Shown here: piece by piece, positions 23,689 to 35,600 of the stretch
How positions within the stretch are numbered: the stretch's first letter is position 1
Layout of the letters: the number at the start of each line of letters is the position of its first letter
Source of the DNA: Daphnia pulex
Lineage: Eukaryota > Arthropoda > Branchiopoda > Diplostraca > Daphniidae
Assembly (NCBI RefSeq): GCF_021134715.1
Contig: NC_060022.1
Span: 4,841,001-4,905,000 of the forward strand
Length of the DNA stretch: 64,000 nucleotides
Direction: 5' to 3'
The notes under the pieces: generated by a model
Databases searched by the model: none
The model's input: the letters and a program-made list of their open reading frames with translations, nothing else
What the model was told of the DNA's origin: nothing
Program-made: the position numbers and the translations under genes

Positions 23689-26600
23689 TGTATCTCGTCG
23701 GATGTGCGCACGTATCAACTCAATAGACGAGTGGGAGAGATGAGCGAAAAGAGGGAAAAAAAAGGGACGACAGAAATCAATAACGAAAAAAAGTTTCTTT
23801 TTTGAAAAAAGGGTTTATTTCTTTTTTTTTTTCTTTTTCATTATATAATATCGATCGTCGCTAAATAAAAGTCTGTCTTTTTTTGTCACACAGCAGATAG
23901 ATATTTAGATATGGTATTTCCTTATATTATCCATTTCTTCGACGTTGTATAATTCCTTGTCTATCAGGATTCCATTCGTCAATCAGATTTCCTCTTTTCT
24001 TCCGGGTTTTTTTCTTTGATCCTGTTTTTTTTTTTAAAATCCTGTTCAATCCTTGACTCGTTGTTATAACTATAGCTCACAAGTCTGGGCTAATTTATTA
24101 GATTTTCCCCCTACGGTCGTCTTCGTTCAGAAAAATTCTGCGCATAGACAAACAAAAAATGTCGTATAGTACATCCATCGGGTCACAACTTTTTGGCTGT
24201 TGGGATGGAGAGGAAACAGATATCCCTTTTCATTTGTAGCAGCAGCAGCCCGACATATACACACACGCAGTTGGGCAGTGCACTATATATGCAGTACACA
24301 CACACATGGATGTAGAGTAGAGTCGGATGGGGCCATCTTTTATTCAAAAGCTGAGCTGCTGCTGCTGCTGGGTTGTATAGGATAGAAGCGACGCTCTGAC
24401 TACTTGATACATGACGGCCTGCAACGAGACGGACGAATAAAAAAGGGTGGGGGGGGGAAGAAGAGGCTTTCCGGCCTGGCTTCTTCTTCTTTTCTATTCC
24501 GGCGCTCTCTTAATATATATGTATGTACTTTTTGAAGCTGTCTGTGTGTACAGTATATATATCTGCTTGAGATTTATATATGTGGGACGCTCGTCGGTCA
24601 CGGTTGGTGTGCGGTTTGCATTGGTTTCTATCTCTTTTTTCTTTTCCCGTGTGTCAACACATCCACTCATATATACAGCCGGGCAAAAGGGGAGCCAGAG
24701 CATTCCAGATTGATATTCTCCTGGCCCGCCGTATCCAATTTCTCCTGATTCTTTCTGATTCGCAGCCGGCCAGCATCCAGGGGGGACGACAACAACAACA
24801 ACATCAACAACCGGCGTCACATTTTTCACTGCTGCCACTGGTGCGATAAGGAGAAGCGGAGAATCTCACTAGGGTCAAATTATTATAGAGGGGCTCCTGG
24901 AATATCTAACGGATCAAAGTCCCAGCCAGTGGCGGAGTGGGAGCCACACCATTTATTCAAAAAGTTGATGACGTGATCCCACCCGTTCTCCCTTTTTTAA
25001 ACCAAACCAAATTGAGGACGAGATATACAACAAAGTTCTTCTCCTTTTTGACGTGGGTGTGTGTGTCCCTGCAGCAGTGCAGCAGCACAATTCAGCGCGT
25101 ACGAAATGCTGAATGAATTCCTAATTAAACGGAGCAGCGGCTCGCAAGAGATCCTCTGCTGCGTCTACTACATAGTCCCCCGCATCTTTTCACATAGATG
25201 CCCTGTAGTGGTGGTGTAAATAGTACATGGATGTTGTTAATCAAGTTCCTTCGTCAGAATTGCCAGCTCCTTTTCTACGTTCAGTACACACACGTACAAA
25301 TTTATAGATAAATTTCTCGTCATATCTTCCAAGCTTTTGAGAGATGTAGCCGCCGGCGTTTCTCTCCTAGTACATGTCGACTCAAAAAGCCAATCAAGAA
25401 ATCAAATCTTGTCCTCAGGAAATGTGGAATCAGATTACATCATCATAGACGTACGGAATATAATTTGATTTCTATACTACTAGGGGTAGGTCAATTGACG
25501 AGGAATTAGACGCGCCCATTTCAACCCGAAAAAAAGAAAACGGGTCGGGAAAATGAATTTGACGTTCGTTTCGTTTGAGGGCCAGAGAATATTAGGAAGA
25601 CGATTCGATAGATTCAACTCCGCTCCAATGGTCTTCCTTCCTCCCTGAACCCCAGAATTCAATAATTATAACAATAGGAAATAAAGAAGTAGAGGGGGGA
25701 AAAGAAAGAAAAAAATGGGATTTTTTGGTGATCCTGTTTAATAAAGCCGAGCTCGCGGCTCTTCATGACGTTGTGGAGCGAATTGGCTCATTTGAAAGTC
25801 GTCGACTGAATCATCTAAAAACGCACACGACTTGACAAAAGGAGGGTTTCTTCTTTTCTTTTCTTGATTTCCTGTTCCGATATTATGAAGTATTATACAG
25901 CCTGGTGATCCTGCCATCATTGATTGGGCGCCAAAGTTCAACTTGAAAGACGCGCCCAGGCTCATCTTTTTTTTCCCTCTTCTCAATTCTCATAGAAAAT
26001 AAAAAGCGCTGGCTAATTGGATGGGCACGCACACACAGAACCGACGTCTATGATATGGCGGGAGGAGCTTTTCAAACATGGCAACTTTGTGTGTGTGTGC
26101 CTTGTAGACTAGATTTTTCACAAAGCCCCTCCCAACCAAAAAAGAGACTTTGCGGGGATCTCTAACTGCCGAAATGCGCATAGTATAAATCTCATCTCTC
26201 TCTCTCGGCTGCGCTATACTGCTCTTGTCTAGATTTTTAGCCCGCAACATCTATTCCACACAGCCTTGCTACGTCAGATATACAGTAGTAGTAGGAGCTT
26301 TGTGCGCTCGTTATAATGCTACCGGCAAAATAGAAGATGTATCTTGATGAACTGCACGAATCCCCCCCGACATAGTATAGGATATAATACGTAATATCCA
26401 TGGCCAAATAATAAGAATATCGAACAAAGTTTTCGCTCGCTGGATAAGTTGGGGGCCACGTCCGTAAACAAATCGAGGCCATACGCCGTCAAATATTTAG
26501 ACAAGAGCGTGTTATTGTGTTGTCTAACTATATGGGCTAGTAGATCTAATGCCCTGTGGGCTTTAGGCTTTTTTTTTTCTTTTTCTCTACACTTGGCAAG

Positions 26601-29600
26601 ACGGCGTGAATGTGTACACGCCTTTTCTAAATGCCCAGAGTTCATCCGCCGAGAGTTAATACGGCCGCCGCACACGCGGAAGCCACCGAGGCTCAAAAGT
26701 TTTTCGACTCTTGTGTAAAAACACATTTGAAAGGCTTCAGACTATTCCAGCCTGACTTTAATTCTTTTTCTTTTACGTGTATGTTGTGTGTATTTATACT
26801 ACGCTTATGCACATCCAGCGATTTTTTTTGCTTTTTTGGGTGAAAGTTGCTGGTTCCCGCACTTGCATGCGGATACATATCCCGGGGTTATAATTTAAGG
26901 AACGTGAACTCCCAACCACACCGACACCAGGGAATAAGCTCTGGCGCGTGTTTTCAGAAGATATGGAGATTCTTTCTCTCTGAAGAAGAAAAAAGTTTAT
27001 TTAAAAAAAGAATAAAAACTGAAATGTTTTTAAAATTTATTTATTTCAGTTGCCAGCGCAAACTGCTGGTGCTGAACTGCGCAACTTTTTTATTTCGGAA
27101 AAATCAAAAAATATTCTTTCCGGGAAGTTGTGTGCCGAATTTTACATAAATATATATAGTAGGCGCAGCAGCAGCAGACGCTTTACTGAGAAAGAAGATT
27201 CGGTGTATGTGCATAAGGCCAGCAGCAGTCAGCGCTCCTTATGTGCTAGGAGCGGCTCGTTTGATTATATCGACGTTGGCATTTTTTCGGCGATTGCCGA
27301 ATCCGTTTTCCTTCAGCGCCAGAAGTTTCTCTACATGTATAAATATACTCTGTACGCTTATATATATTTCCCGTATAATATACGCTTCCTGTTGGACGTC
27401 GTCATCACACATATAAGACTGGGGGGGTGGCGTCTGTTGGCGACAGTTTCGTTATTATCGAGAAAGAAAAGGCATCGCCAGTTTTGATGGCAGTTGAGAG
27501 AGAAAAAATAGAAGGAGATCCTGTTTTCCACGAATGGAGGGACAGAATAATAATAGGAGGAGGGTTCTCCTCCTCCTTCTGCTGCTGCAGACACAGTTGA
27601 GCCTTTTTGAAAATGAAAATACGTGAGGGCTACAAACATTTCTATATTATATAGACGGGAGCCAAGTGTTACTACTATGCAGTCTCGAGTTATGTTATAA
27701 AAGTGGGAGACTGCTTGTGCTGTCGTTATTTCTTTCTCTTTCTCCAATAGAATATCCAAGCCAAAAGAGAATAGAAAGAGAGTGTAGGGGTGGGTGTGGT
27801 GTCGCTAATACGGTCGTAGTTGTTAAGGGGTGCGAGACTAGCGGTCATTGTTTCGGTTGCCTAGGCGACAAGACCGCATCATCGACACCGTTCATATCCG
27901 GGCTGGTTGTTTGGGCGACGGATAACATTATCTCTGTTGGGCTTCTACTATATCGTCTCAAATCTCTTTTCTCCATCCGCTTTCGACGATGATATAATTA
28001 CCTTTTCACTAATCTTTTTGTCTCCTTATACGTATATTTTTGTCGCTGGGTGTTGTTGCACAGCACACTCACTTGGGCGATAGATCTATATAGTCCGGAT
28101 GGGGGGATTATACATGTAAGCAGAGCACGGGCAAATGATTAACGCGCTAATGACGCAAGGGGGGCGATGCAAAGAATCCAGACTGAACTGGAAGGGCGGT
28201 GCCAATATCAAATGATTTGGAACATTCTCTCTCTCTTGACTCAAATCAGGCTCCCCTATTACTCTGTGCACAACTCCCTCGTGTGTTCCCCCCACCCAAA
28301 TGAATCTCGTCGTTATTGCGCAACTGAGAAAGAAAAAATGTACCGAGAGAAAAAACTAAGCGCATTGCGAGCTGGCGACAAAGTGATTTGACTGCCGGCT
28401 GTGACGACGACGACGGCGACGTCCGTCGTTTCATCGTGGCCGCCGCCCTTTCAATTCCGCTCCTCCATGTTTTCAAGTGGATTTCAATCCGACCGACGCC
28501 GCAGCACACGTTCCCCACCCCCCCCACCCCCTCTCTTCCATTTCGCCTTGATGTTGGACTGCGAAATTGTAGACCGAATAAAACAAAAAAGGAGAAGAAA
28601 AGCTCGTCGTGATGGGGAGATATTGTCCCCCAAAAAGAACCTCCCCTTTTTACATAAATAGGGGACACGCCCATCATCACCGACCGACGTCGGTACGGGG
28701 TAGACGCGATTATTTGACTGTTTCTCCCCCCATCCACCCTCCGACCTCTAATCTTTTCCAACGAGAAATAAAAAAGCCAAAAAGTGGCTTAGACTCATTT
28801 TCTCCTGTAGTATAGGGTCCCTTCCTGTTCCATCCATTGGTTATTTGGCGGAATATTAGGAGGACCAACGGTCCAAGGCTAGCTGCTGATCTCTGGTTGA
28901 GGGTGGAGGGGGGCCACATCATTTCGTCTTTACTGGCAACTTGCCTTCCGTCTCTATAAACTACGAGATTGCGGATATGAGACGCGAAAAAAGAAAAGAA
29001 AAGAAAAGAAGAAGCTGCTCTCATGGATGGGCCGGCAGTGTGTATCTATCTAGATGCACACGGATGCTCTCTCTATATGATACATCCAGGCCGTGCTGGA
29101 AGTTATCGAACCGCGGCACATCATATCCTTTTTTCTTTTTTTACTATTTGACTCGGACGATCTATATAGAAAAGTCGAAAGAAATTTCGATTTACAGTCG
29201 CTGGATCCGACCAACTTGTTAGTGATGGTCGGATGGAATACAGCACAAGGCCAGCAGCCAAGACTCTCTCTCTCTCTCTCCCGGCCACAGCCAAAGACAT
29301 ACGGAGAGAAGGACATCGTCGATGACGACGGAAGAAGAAGAAGAAAATAAAGTTCCTTCCGGCCTATCCATCTCCGCTGCTCCTATCGATCGATACGCAA
29401 CTTCTCCAAATTCCTTTTTATTTTTTATTTTCAAATCGGAGCCAATTGAAATATTAAGGGGGGATCTATTTTTTGACACTTGGACCCGTTGCTCCCGATG
29501 AACGAAATGTGACAGTTCTCCATTATGGATAAAAGGTGGAAATGATAAAAAAGAAAAAGAAATATTTGAGGTTAGTGCTACGCTACAGTCAGAGTTGAAT

Positions 29601-30328
29601 ACGGTCGGGAATAAATAGACGTCATCACGAACACCAGCTCTCTCTCCTTTCAGGCGAGTTGTGTCATATTACAGTGGGACTATTTTCATTTTTTTTCCCC
29701 GCGTCTACGATTTCGAACCCGCCGACACCGTTTAGACTCCCGCACTGCCGATGTACACACACTCGAATAACACCAATCTCCTTTTCTTCTCCTTCTCCCA
29801 TGTTGAAAGATGTGTGTGTGTGCATAGAGATACAAATCAAATATCCATTACTCTTATATAACAGGGTCGACTTTTCTCAACAATATTGAACAAAAGGCTC
29901 TTCGCCAACAGCACAAGGATCCTCCTATTTTTTCTTGGTGGGGGACTACTGCAAACGATTTATGTACATTTCGAAAACGAATGGGCAAAAGCAGTTTCCC
30001 GACCGTCATTTGTGTGTGTACACATGTTATATATACGTATATATATATATGATATCCCCTCTTCCTTGTAGGCTTCTTCTACTGTCATATAAATCTCTGG
30101 GCTAAAGTCGTACGTATAAGAGCAAATGGCGAGAATGTTTATTCATTGTTTATTGTTATTTCGTGTGAAGAATCAATGAGGAGAGAGAGAGAAATGAAGG
30201 GACCACACGCGATACACACATACAAATGAAAGGAGAGTCTCTCTATATGTACACACATTCCCTCATCCCCCATCCCCCATTAATAAGTATATGTATATAA
30301 ATATAGGAATGGGATTATAGGAGTTGTA

Positions 30329-30350
30329 GTAATAATAATAATAATAATAA
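30329..30350. repeat. AAT trinucleotide microsatellite
   Basis: About seven TAA/AAT units in non-coding DNA. Confidence 0.8.
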
Positions 30351-32216
30351 TATGCAATATATACAAGGGGGGGAAATTGATTAGTAATATTTACCGAGCT
30401 GAGAGAAAATATAGAGAAAAGATGACACACAAGTCTTCTTCTTTCGTTATTACACCACGGAGTACATGTACAATATAAGAAGTAAAAGAGTATAAGAACA
30501 AGGAGAGAAAAGTGTATTATTATGTAATGAATGATTGGTGAGAGAAAAGATATCGAGCTGCTGCTGGGGGGGGGATATTTACTGCTGCATGATGGGACAT
30601 ATTTATTAACATGTATAACACACATTAGATGGATATATTTTCTCAAGAGTTATATAGCTGCTGCTGGGTGTGTGAGTAAAAGAAAGGGAAAGTTTCGTTA
30701 TTGATTATTTTATACATGTACACATCCAGCGCAACCAATTCCGGACATTCCTCGCGAATTTTTATTTCGTTTTTTTGCGGCGCTTGTTCTATTTGATTCG
30801 TCGTTTTCTTTTTTAAGTTCTCCAACAAAACAAACAAAAATTGTTTTCTTGTCATCAACGACTTGTCCAACAATTCTATAGTGACAAGGCACTGGCAGTT
30901 CGATTCTTTGCTTTTCTTCCGTTTGGGCGCTATACAATTCCGCCAACCTCTTTCTTCCTGCTCTCTCTCCAGCTGCTGCTGCTGCTGTGTATCTATTTGA
31001 TAGACGAATACGTAAATTTCTAGACAAGAAAAAGAAGAATCAAAAGGAAGGAACTGTTTGTAGAGTTCCTTCAAGAGAGAGTCGCTACTGATTAGCTTGA
31101 CAGACCCTACCGACTTTTCTTTTCTTTTCTTTTCTTTTTTCCCTGGAAATTTCTCTCCTGTTTCTAGCACGCGCATCCTGGCCAGCCAGCAGCCATCTCC
31201 CCCTCTTCCACTCATCTTCTTCTGCTGCTCCGCTCCCGGACAATCGATTTCCCTTTGCACGGTTGACCGAAAGAGAGACCGAGAGAGGGAGAAACTCGCT
31301 CACAAATATCTCGAAATATTACGGATGGACGTCGAGCAGCAGTTTTCTATGTACCGCATATAATAACGAGGGTATGGTAGGGTGGTGGTGGTAAGGGGGG
31401 GGGATATAACCCCTTAGCGTGTAGTATATGTACACTCCCTTGTGTTTCTCCATCTCGTCCGCGGAGGAACTTGCATCCGCGACGCACACACGGCGGCGGC
31501 GACAATTGTATTGATCGGCGCCATGGCAATAGTGTCGACTGCTTTCGTGTGTACATAGAACAACACGCGGGAAAATAATATTCCGAATTTTTCAAACAAA
31601 AACCCAGTCAAAAATTTCCCACCAATGAAAAACCCGGTGGCATGGGAGCCTGCCGGATCTTTCAAATAGATTTGTGATGATACGTAAGAGAGATTAGAAA
31701 ATAAAAATAAAATCGGTCGATGTTTCTTTTTATAATCGTCGCTCGTAATATAAAAATAGAGCCGTGTCGAATGTGCAGACTGCTGCTGCTCTTTTCAACA
31801 ACATTCAACAACAACCCCCCCAACTGTAATTTCAGTTTTTGATGTTGGCTGATAGATATGAGAACACGAAACCGGGCGGCAGGGGGGAGAGAGGGTCGTC
31901 ATCACTTTAATACACAAAAAAAGATAAAAGGGAAATGATGATTTAAGAGAGAGAGAATATAAATATATTTATAGTGTGTATAGAGAGAGCGTCGAGAAGA
32001 TATTCGATCCGACTAGACTCGGCAGCAGCTGCGAATACGAGCAGCTTTTTTGAAAAAAAACAAATTTTTATTTTATTTTATTTTATTTTACTTTTTTAAT
32101 AAAATCTATTCACCCTATTATTATGGCCCATAGAGTATTATGTGTGTGTGTGTAGATCTGGTTCGCTTGAAATGTTTTAACTCATCCGCTTGAACGATCG
32201 CAATGAGGGAGTAGGA

Positions 32217-32230
32217 GGGGGGGGGGGGGG
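32217..32230. repeat. Poly-G run
   Basis: Fourteen consecutive G. Assembly length may be unreliable here. Confidence 0.8.
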
Positions 32231-32670
32231 AGTCTCTGGTTATCTAATCCTGTGGGGGTTGCTGCACTGCTGCATAGAAGATCGTTGCGGCTGTTTAAGC
32301 GTCGTCAACCATCTTGTTTCGGGTTGTCGTTGTTGTTCGATGTCAATACAATGTACAGTTTTTCAATTCCTTTTCCCCACCGAATCGAAAAAAGGTTATT
32401 CGTTTGGTTGTTGTTGTTGTTGCAGTGATTGGGCTCGTTAAATTCACACGACTAGGTGGGTCGTCAAGGAGTCGTGGCCAGCACCAACAGGGCGTCACAC
32501 GGCCTCTGCCTTAGGGCAATCCAGCCCAGAGTCGAAAAACGAACGAGTCTATAACATAATGGATAGAGCGATGGGGAAACGCGATACATCATTGGCTGAA
32601 TACAACAAGGAGCAAGTCCTCCCCATGTACACAGCCAAAGGATGGAGGAAGGAGGAAGACGACTGACTCA

Positions 32671-35600
32671 TCAGATCGTTTCCGGAACAGTGGGCAACTG
32701 TCGCTGATGGATGAGCTTGTGATGGTGGTGGTGGTGCTGCTGCCTGCCAGCGGTTGTTGTGTAGTTGCTGGTACCACCAACTCCGCCGCTCAAATGATTG
32801 CCCAACGGCAAAGCTCCGGAATAGGCGGATGAACCCGTCTGCTGCTGCTGCTGCTGCGGATGACTGATGGCCGGCTGATGGCAATCGGCTGGGGCCAGGA
32901 CTCCTCGCGGCGGAGGCAGGGCCAGCAGCAATCGACTCCAGCAGAATCTCCGGTTCCACTCGACCACTTGACTGTGTTTCAACAGCAAGTGCAGGTCCAG
33001 GTCGGCGTCGATCTCGCGGACAATCTGCGGTTCCGGCAGCAAAATGATGACGCGGTCCCGACGGGATCGGACCGACCCTCCGCCGACGGCTCCGGCCGAC
33101 GCCGGTTGCCACGTCGATCTCAGCAAGGATCGGACGTTGGCTTTGCCCCACTCGGTTTCCACGAAGCTCTTGGTCAGCAGGATGAGGAGCCGGCGGCTGG
33201 CCAGGGCCGCCGCCGTCAAGTCCTGATCGTGATCGGCGATCCGGTGCTGCAGGCACAGCTGGTAGGTCTTGCGCTCCAGCCGGACCAGCGTGTCTTTGAG
33301 CAGGACGTCGTCCTTGGCCGAATAGACGACCAGAGCGTCGAACGGTTTGCTCTCGGCGCTCTCCTCGTCCTGCTGCTGCTGGTAGCACATCCGCACTCCG
33401 CACTGGCTGAAGAGGAGGAGCCGCAACTGGCGGCGGCAGCAGCACAGGCAAATGCCGGCCGACAGGACCACCAGGGCCAGGGAGAATGTGGCGGCCATTA
33501 GGAGCCACCAGTCGGCCGGATGGTAGGGACTCAACAGGACCGACGAGCTGTCCGACGTCGGGCAACTTTCGTTGGTGGCCACCAGGATCTGCAAGCCCAG
33601 CGGTGAACAAGTGACCGACTCCTGGTCGTCGATGCTGGCCCGGGTCGACTGGAGCCAATCGCGCAGCGGGCGGACGAAATCGCATTGACACGACCAAGGG
33701 TTATCGGCCAGCCACAAGGAGCGCAGGTAAGGATTGGCCGTCAACAGCTGGGCAGCGTCGTAGCGCGCCAGCTGGTTGCCGCTGACGTCCAGCACCTGTA
33801 AACTTCTCAGGTGACTGAATGTCTTGGCGTGAATAAAAGCGATCCGGTTGTTCTGGACGTAGAGCTCGCGCAGGTTCTCCAACGGCTCAAACTCGTAGCC
33901 GGACAACTCGGTCAGCTGATTGCGGTCCAGGTGGAGGACCAGCAATCGTTTCAGCCCGCTGAAGGTGTGGTTGTGCAGCGAGACGACGGCCGAGTTGTTG
34001 AGCAGCAAAGTCCTCAAGTTCTTCTTGCCGATAAAGGCGTGATTGGTCAGCTGACTCAAATTGTTGCCGTCCAGGTAGACGTCGGTGGCATCCATCGGGA
34101 TCCTGGACGGTATGTCGGTCAGCAGGTCACCTCCTCCGCCTCCGCCGGAACAGTCGACGACGTTGGTGGACCACGACTGGTCGTGGTAACAGGAGCAATT
34201 GGTCGGGCAGGTCATTTCGCAGTCGCAGGCGTCGAAATCGCAGCAGTGGCACAGGGCGAAACAGTGGGCCCGGTACGGGCACAGAAAATCCGACGAGGTG
34301 GCCTCCACTAGCGGCGTGACTGAGCGTGAACCACGCCCGTACGACAGCCGGCAGTAAATCGAGTCCTACATACGTATAATTATGGAGATTGTTATTTATC
34401 GAACGGTGGTGGCGGAGGCCGGAAGCCGGAGCTCGTTAACTATTTTTTAATGAATTGATGAATTAAAAAATAGAACAGGAGAGACTTACCAAATCCATGG
34501 CTCTTGGGTATTGGCCGGCATTGTTGAGTGCGTTGATCCTTTGGAGCCATTCCCTGCGTCGTTTAATAAATCAAGGCGTCATTTGCATTTCGATCCTTAC
34601 TCAAATAGTTGTGACACACATTCAACGTCCCCCCCCTTCACTATTCTAATTGGGCCGCCGGGCTCTCCACAAAAGAATAAGTATATCCCCGGCCCCACTC
34701 CTCCCAGGAACAAAGTCAAATGAAAATGAATCGTTTCCTCCTCCTCCCGCGGTGCAACTATGGGTGCGGCTCCTGCCGGCCGGGATCGGCTCCTCGAGAC
34801 TTTATTGATTGATCAGAGCTTGATTGATGACTATAAAAGACTCCTCTATTTCTTTCTCATTCGTTGTGGATATAAAGGAAGAAAAAAAGTAGCTTTGAAA
34901 CAGGTCAAGGATTATATAAGTTCGGGTCGATGGAATATAAGGAGCTGATGTACAGCCAAGGAGCAGCAGCTTGGTGGTATATATCGAATCCTATTCTCAG
35001 GGATATAGCTCGGGCCAAATGAACGACGGGTATAGTAGTATGGCGACCCAATCTTATATTGCCCGTCTTCTATATAGACGACGGCCTCTTTTTCTCTCGA
35101 CTCTCTCTCTATCGCCGGCCGTAAAGCTCCTTTTTTTTTGTGTTGGGCTGGACAGGAGCTCGGCATATATACACTATATATAAATATACGAGCAGAGGCT
35201 TTTCTTTTATGAAGTGGCTTGTGTGCCACAGGAATTAGGGGGCCTCCTTCAGGATTGACTGGGCGATTCATCAGTGGATCGAGTAGAGAAAATAAAAGGA
35301 ATCAAAATGTAGTACATCTTAAAAAAGGAAAAAAAGGAAAAAAGGAATAAGTATTCTTTATTCTTTTGTGTTTGATTAGGTTTTGGGGTCTTTGTTTTCA
35401 TGTTCCATTTCTTTTTATTTTATAAGTCGATTTTGAATCATTTTAACTATCGATATCTTATTAGGCATGGCTTATGCTAATTAGAATTTCGTCTGCTTTC
35501 TTTTTGATTACACGTTTCGAAAAATAGACGAAGATAATCTCGTGTCGTGCCTCTTTATAGAATCGCTTAATATACACACCATGCTGTTCAGCAGGTAAAC

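Larger units (their letters stand above)
17734..32670. other. About 15 kb of microsatellite-rich DNA without recognised genes
   Basis: This lies between the coiled-coil gene and the Toll stop codon. It is dense in CAG/CTG runs, GA/CT runs, TATATA tracts, GTGTACACAC-type palindromes and short T-rich pyrimidine stretches. The many open frames here are short, low-complexity and lack domains. Part of it may be Toll 3' UTR, distal promoter DNA of the coiled-coil gene, or regulatory DNA; nothing in the sequence decides between these. Confidence 0.45.

Noticed and set aside
30643-31260. 205-residue open frame on the minus strand
   Set aside because: Runs through polypurine and CTG repeat tracts with no domain, and it has no plausible splice partners.
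32233-32256. Sequence resembling the miR-9 mature RNA (GGTTATCTA)
   Set aside because: Only about nine bases match and no flanking hairpin arm could be found nearby.
32549-33697. 382-residue open frame on the minus strand
   Set aside because: Out-of-frame shadow of the final Toll exon; rich in Arg, Pro and Gly as expected from GC-rich coding DNA read in the wrong frame.
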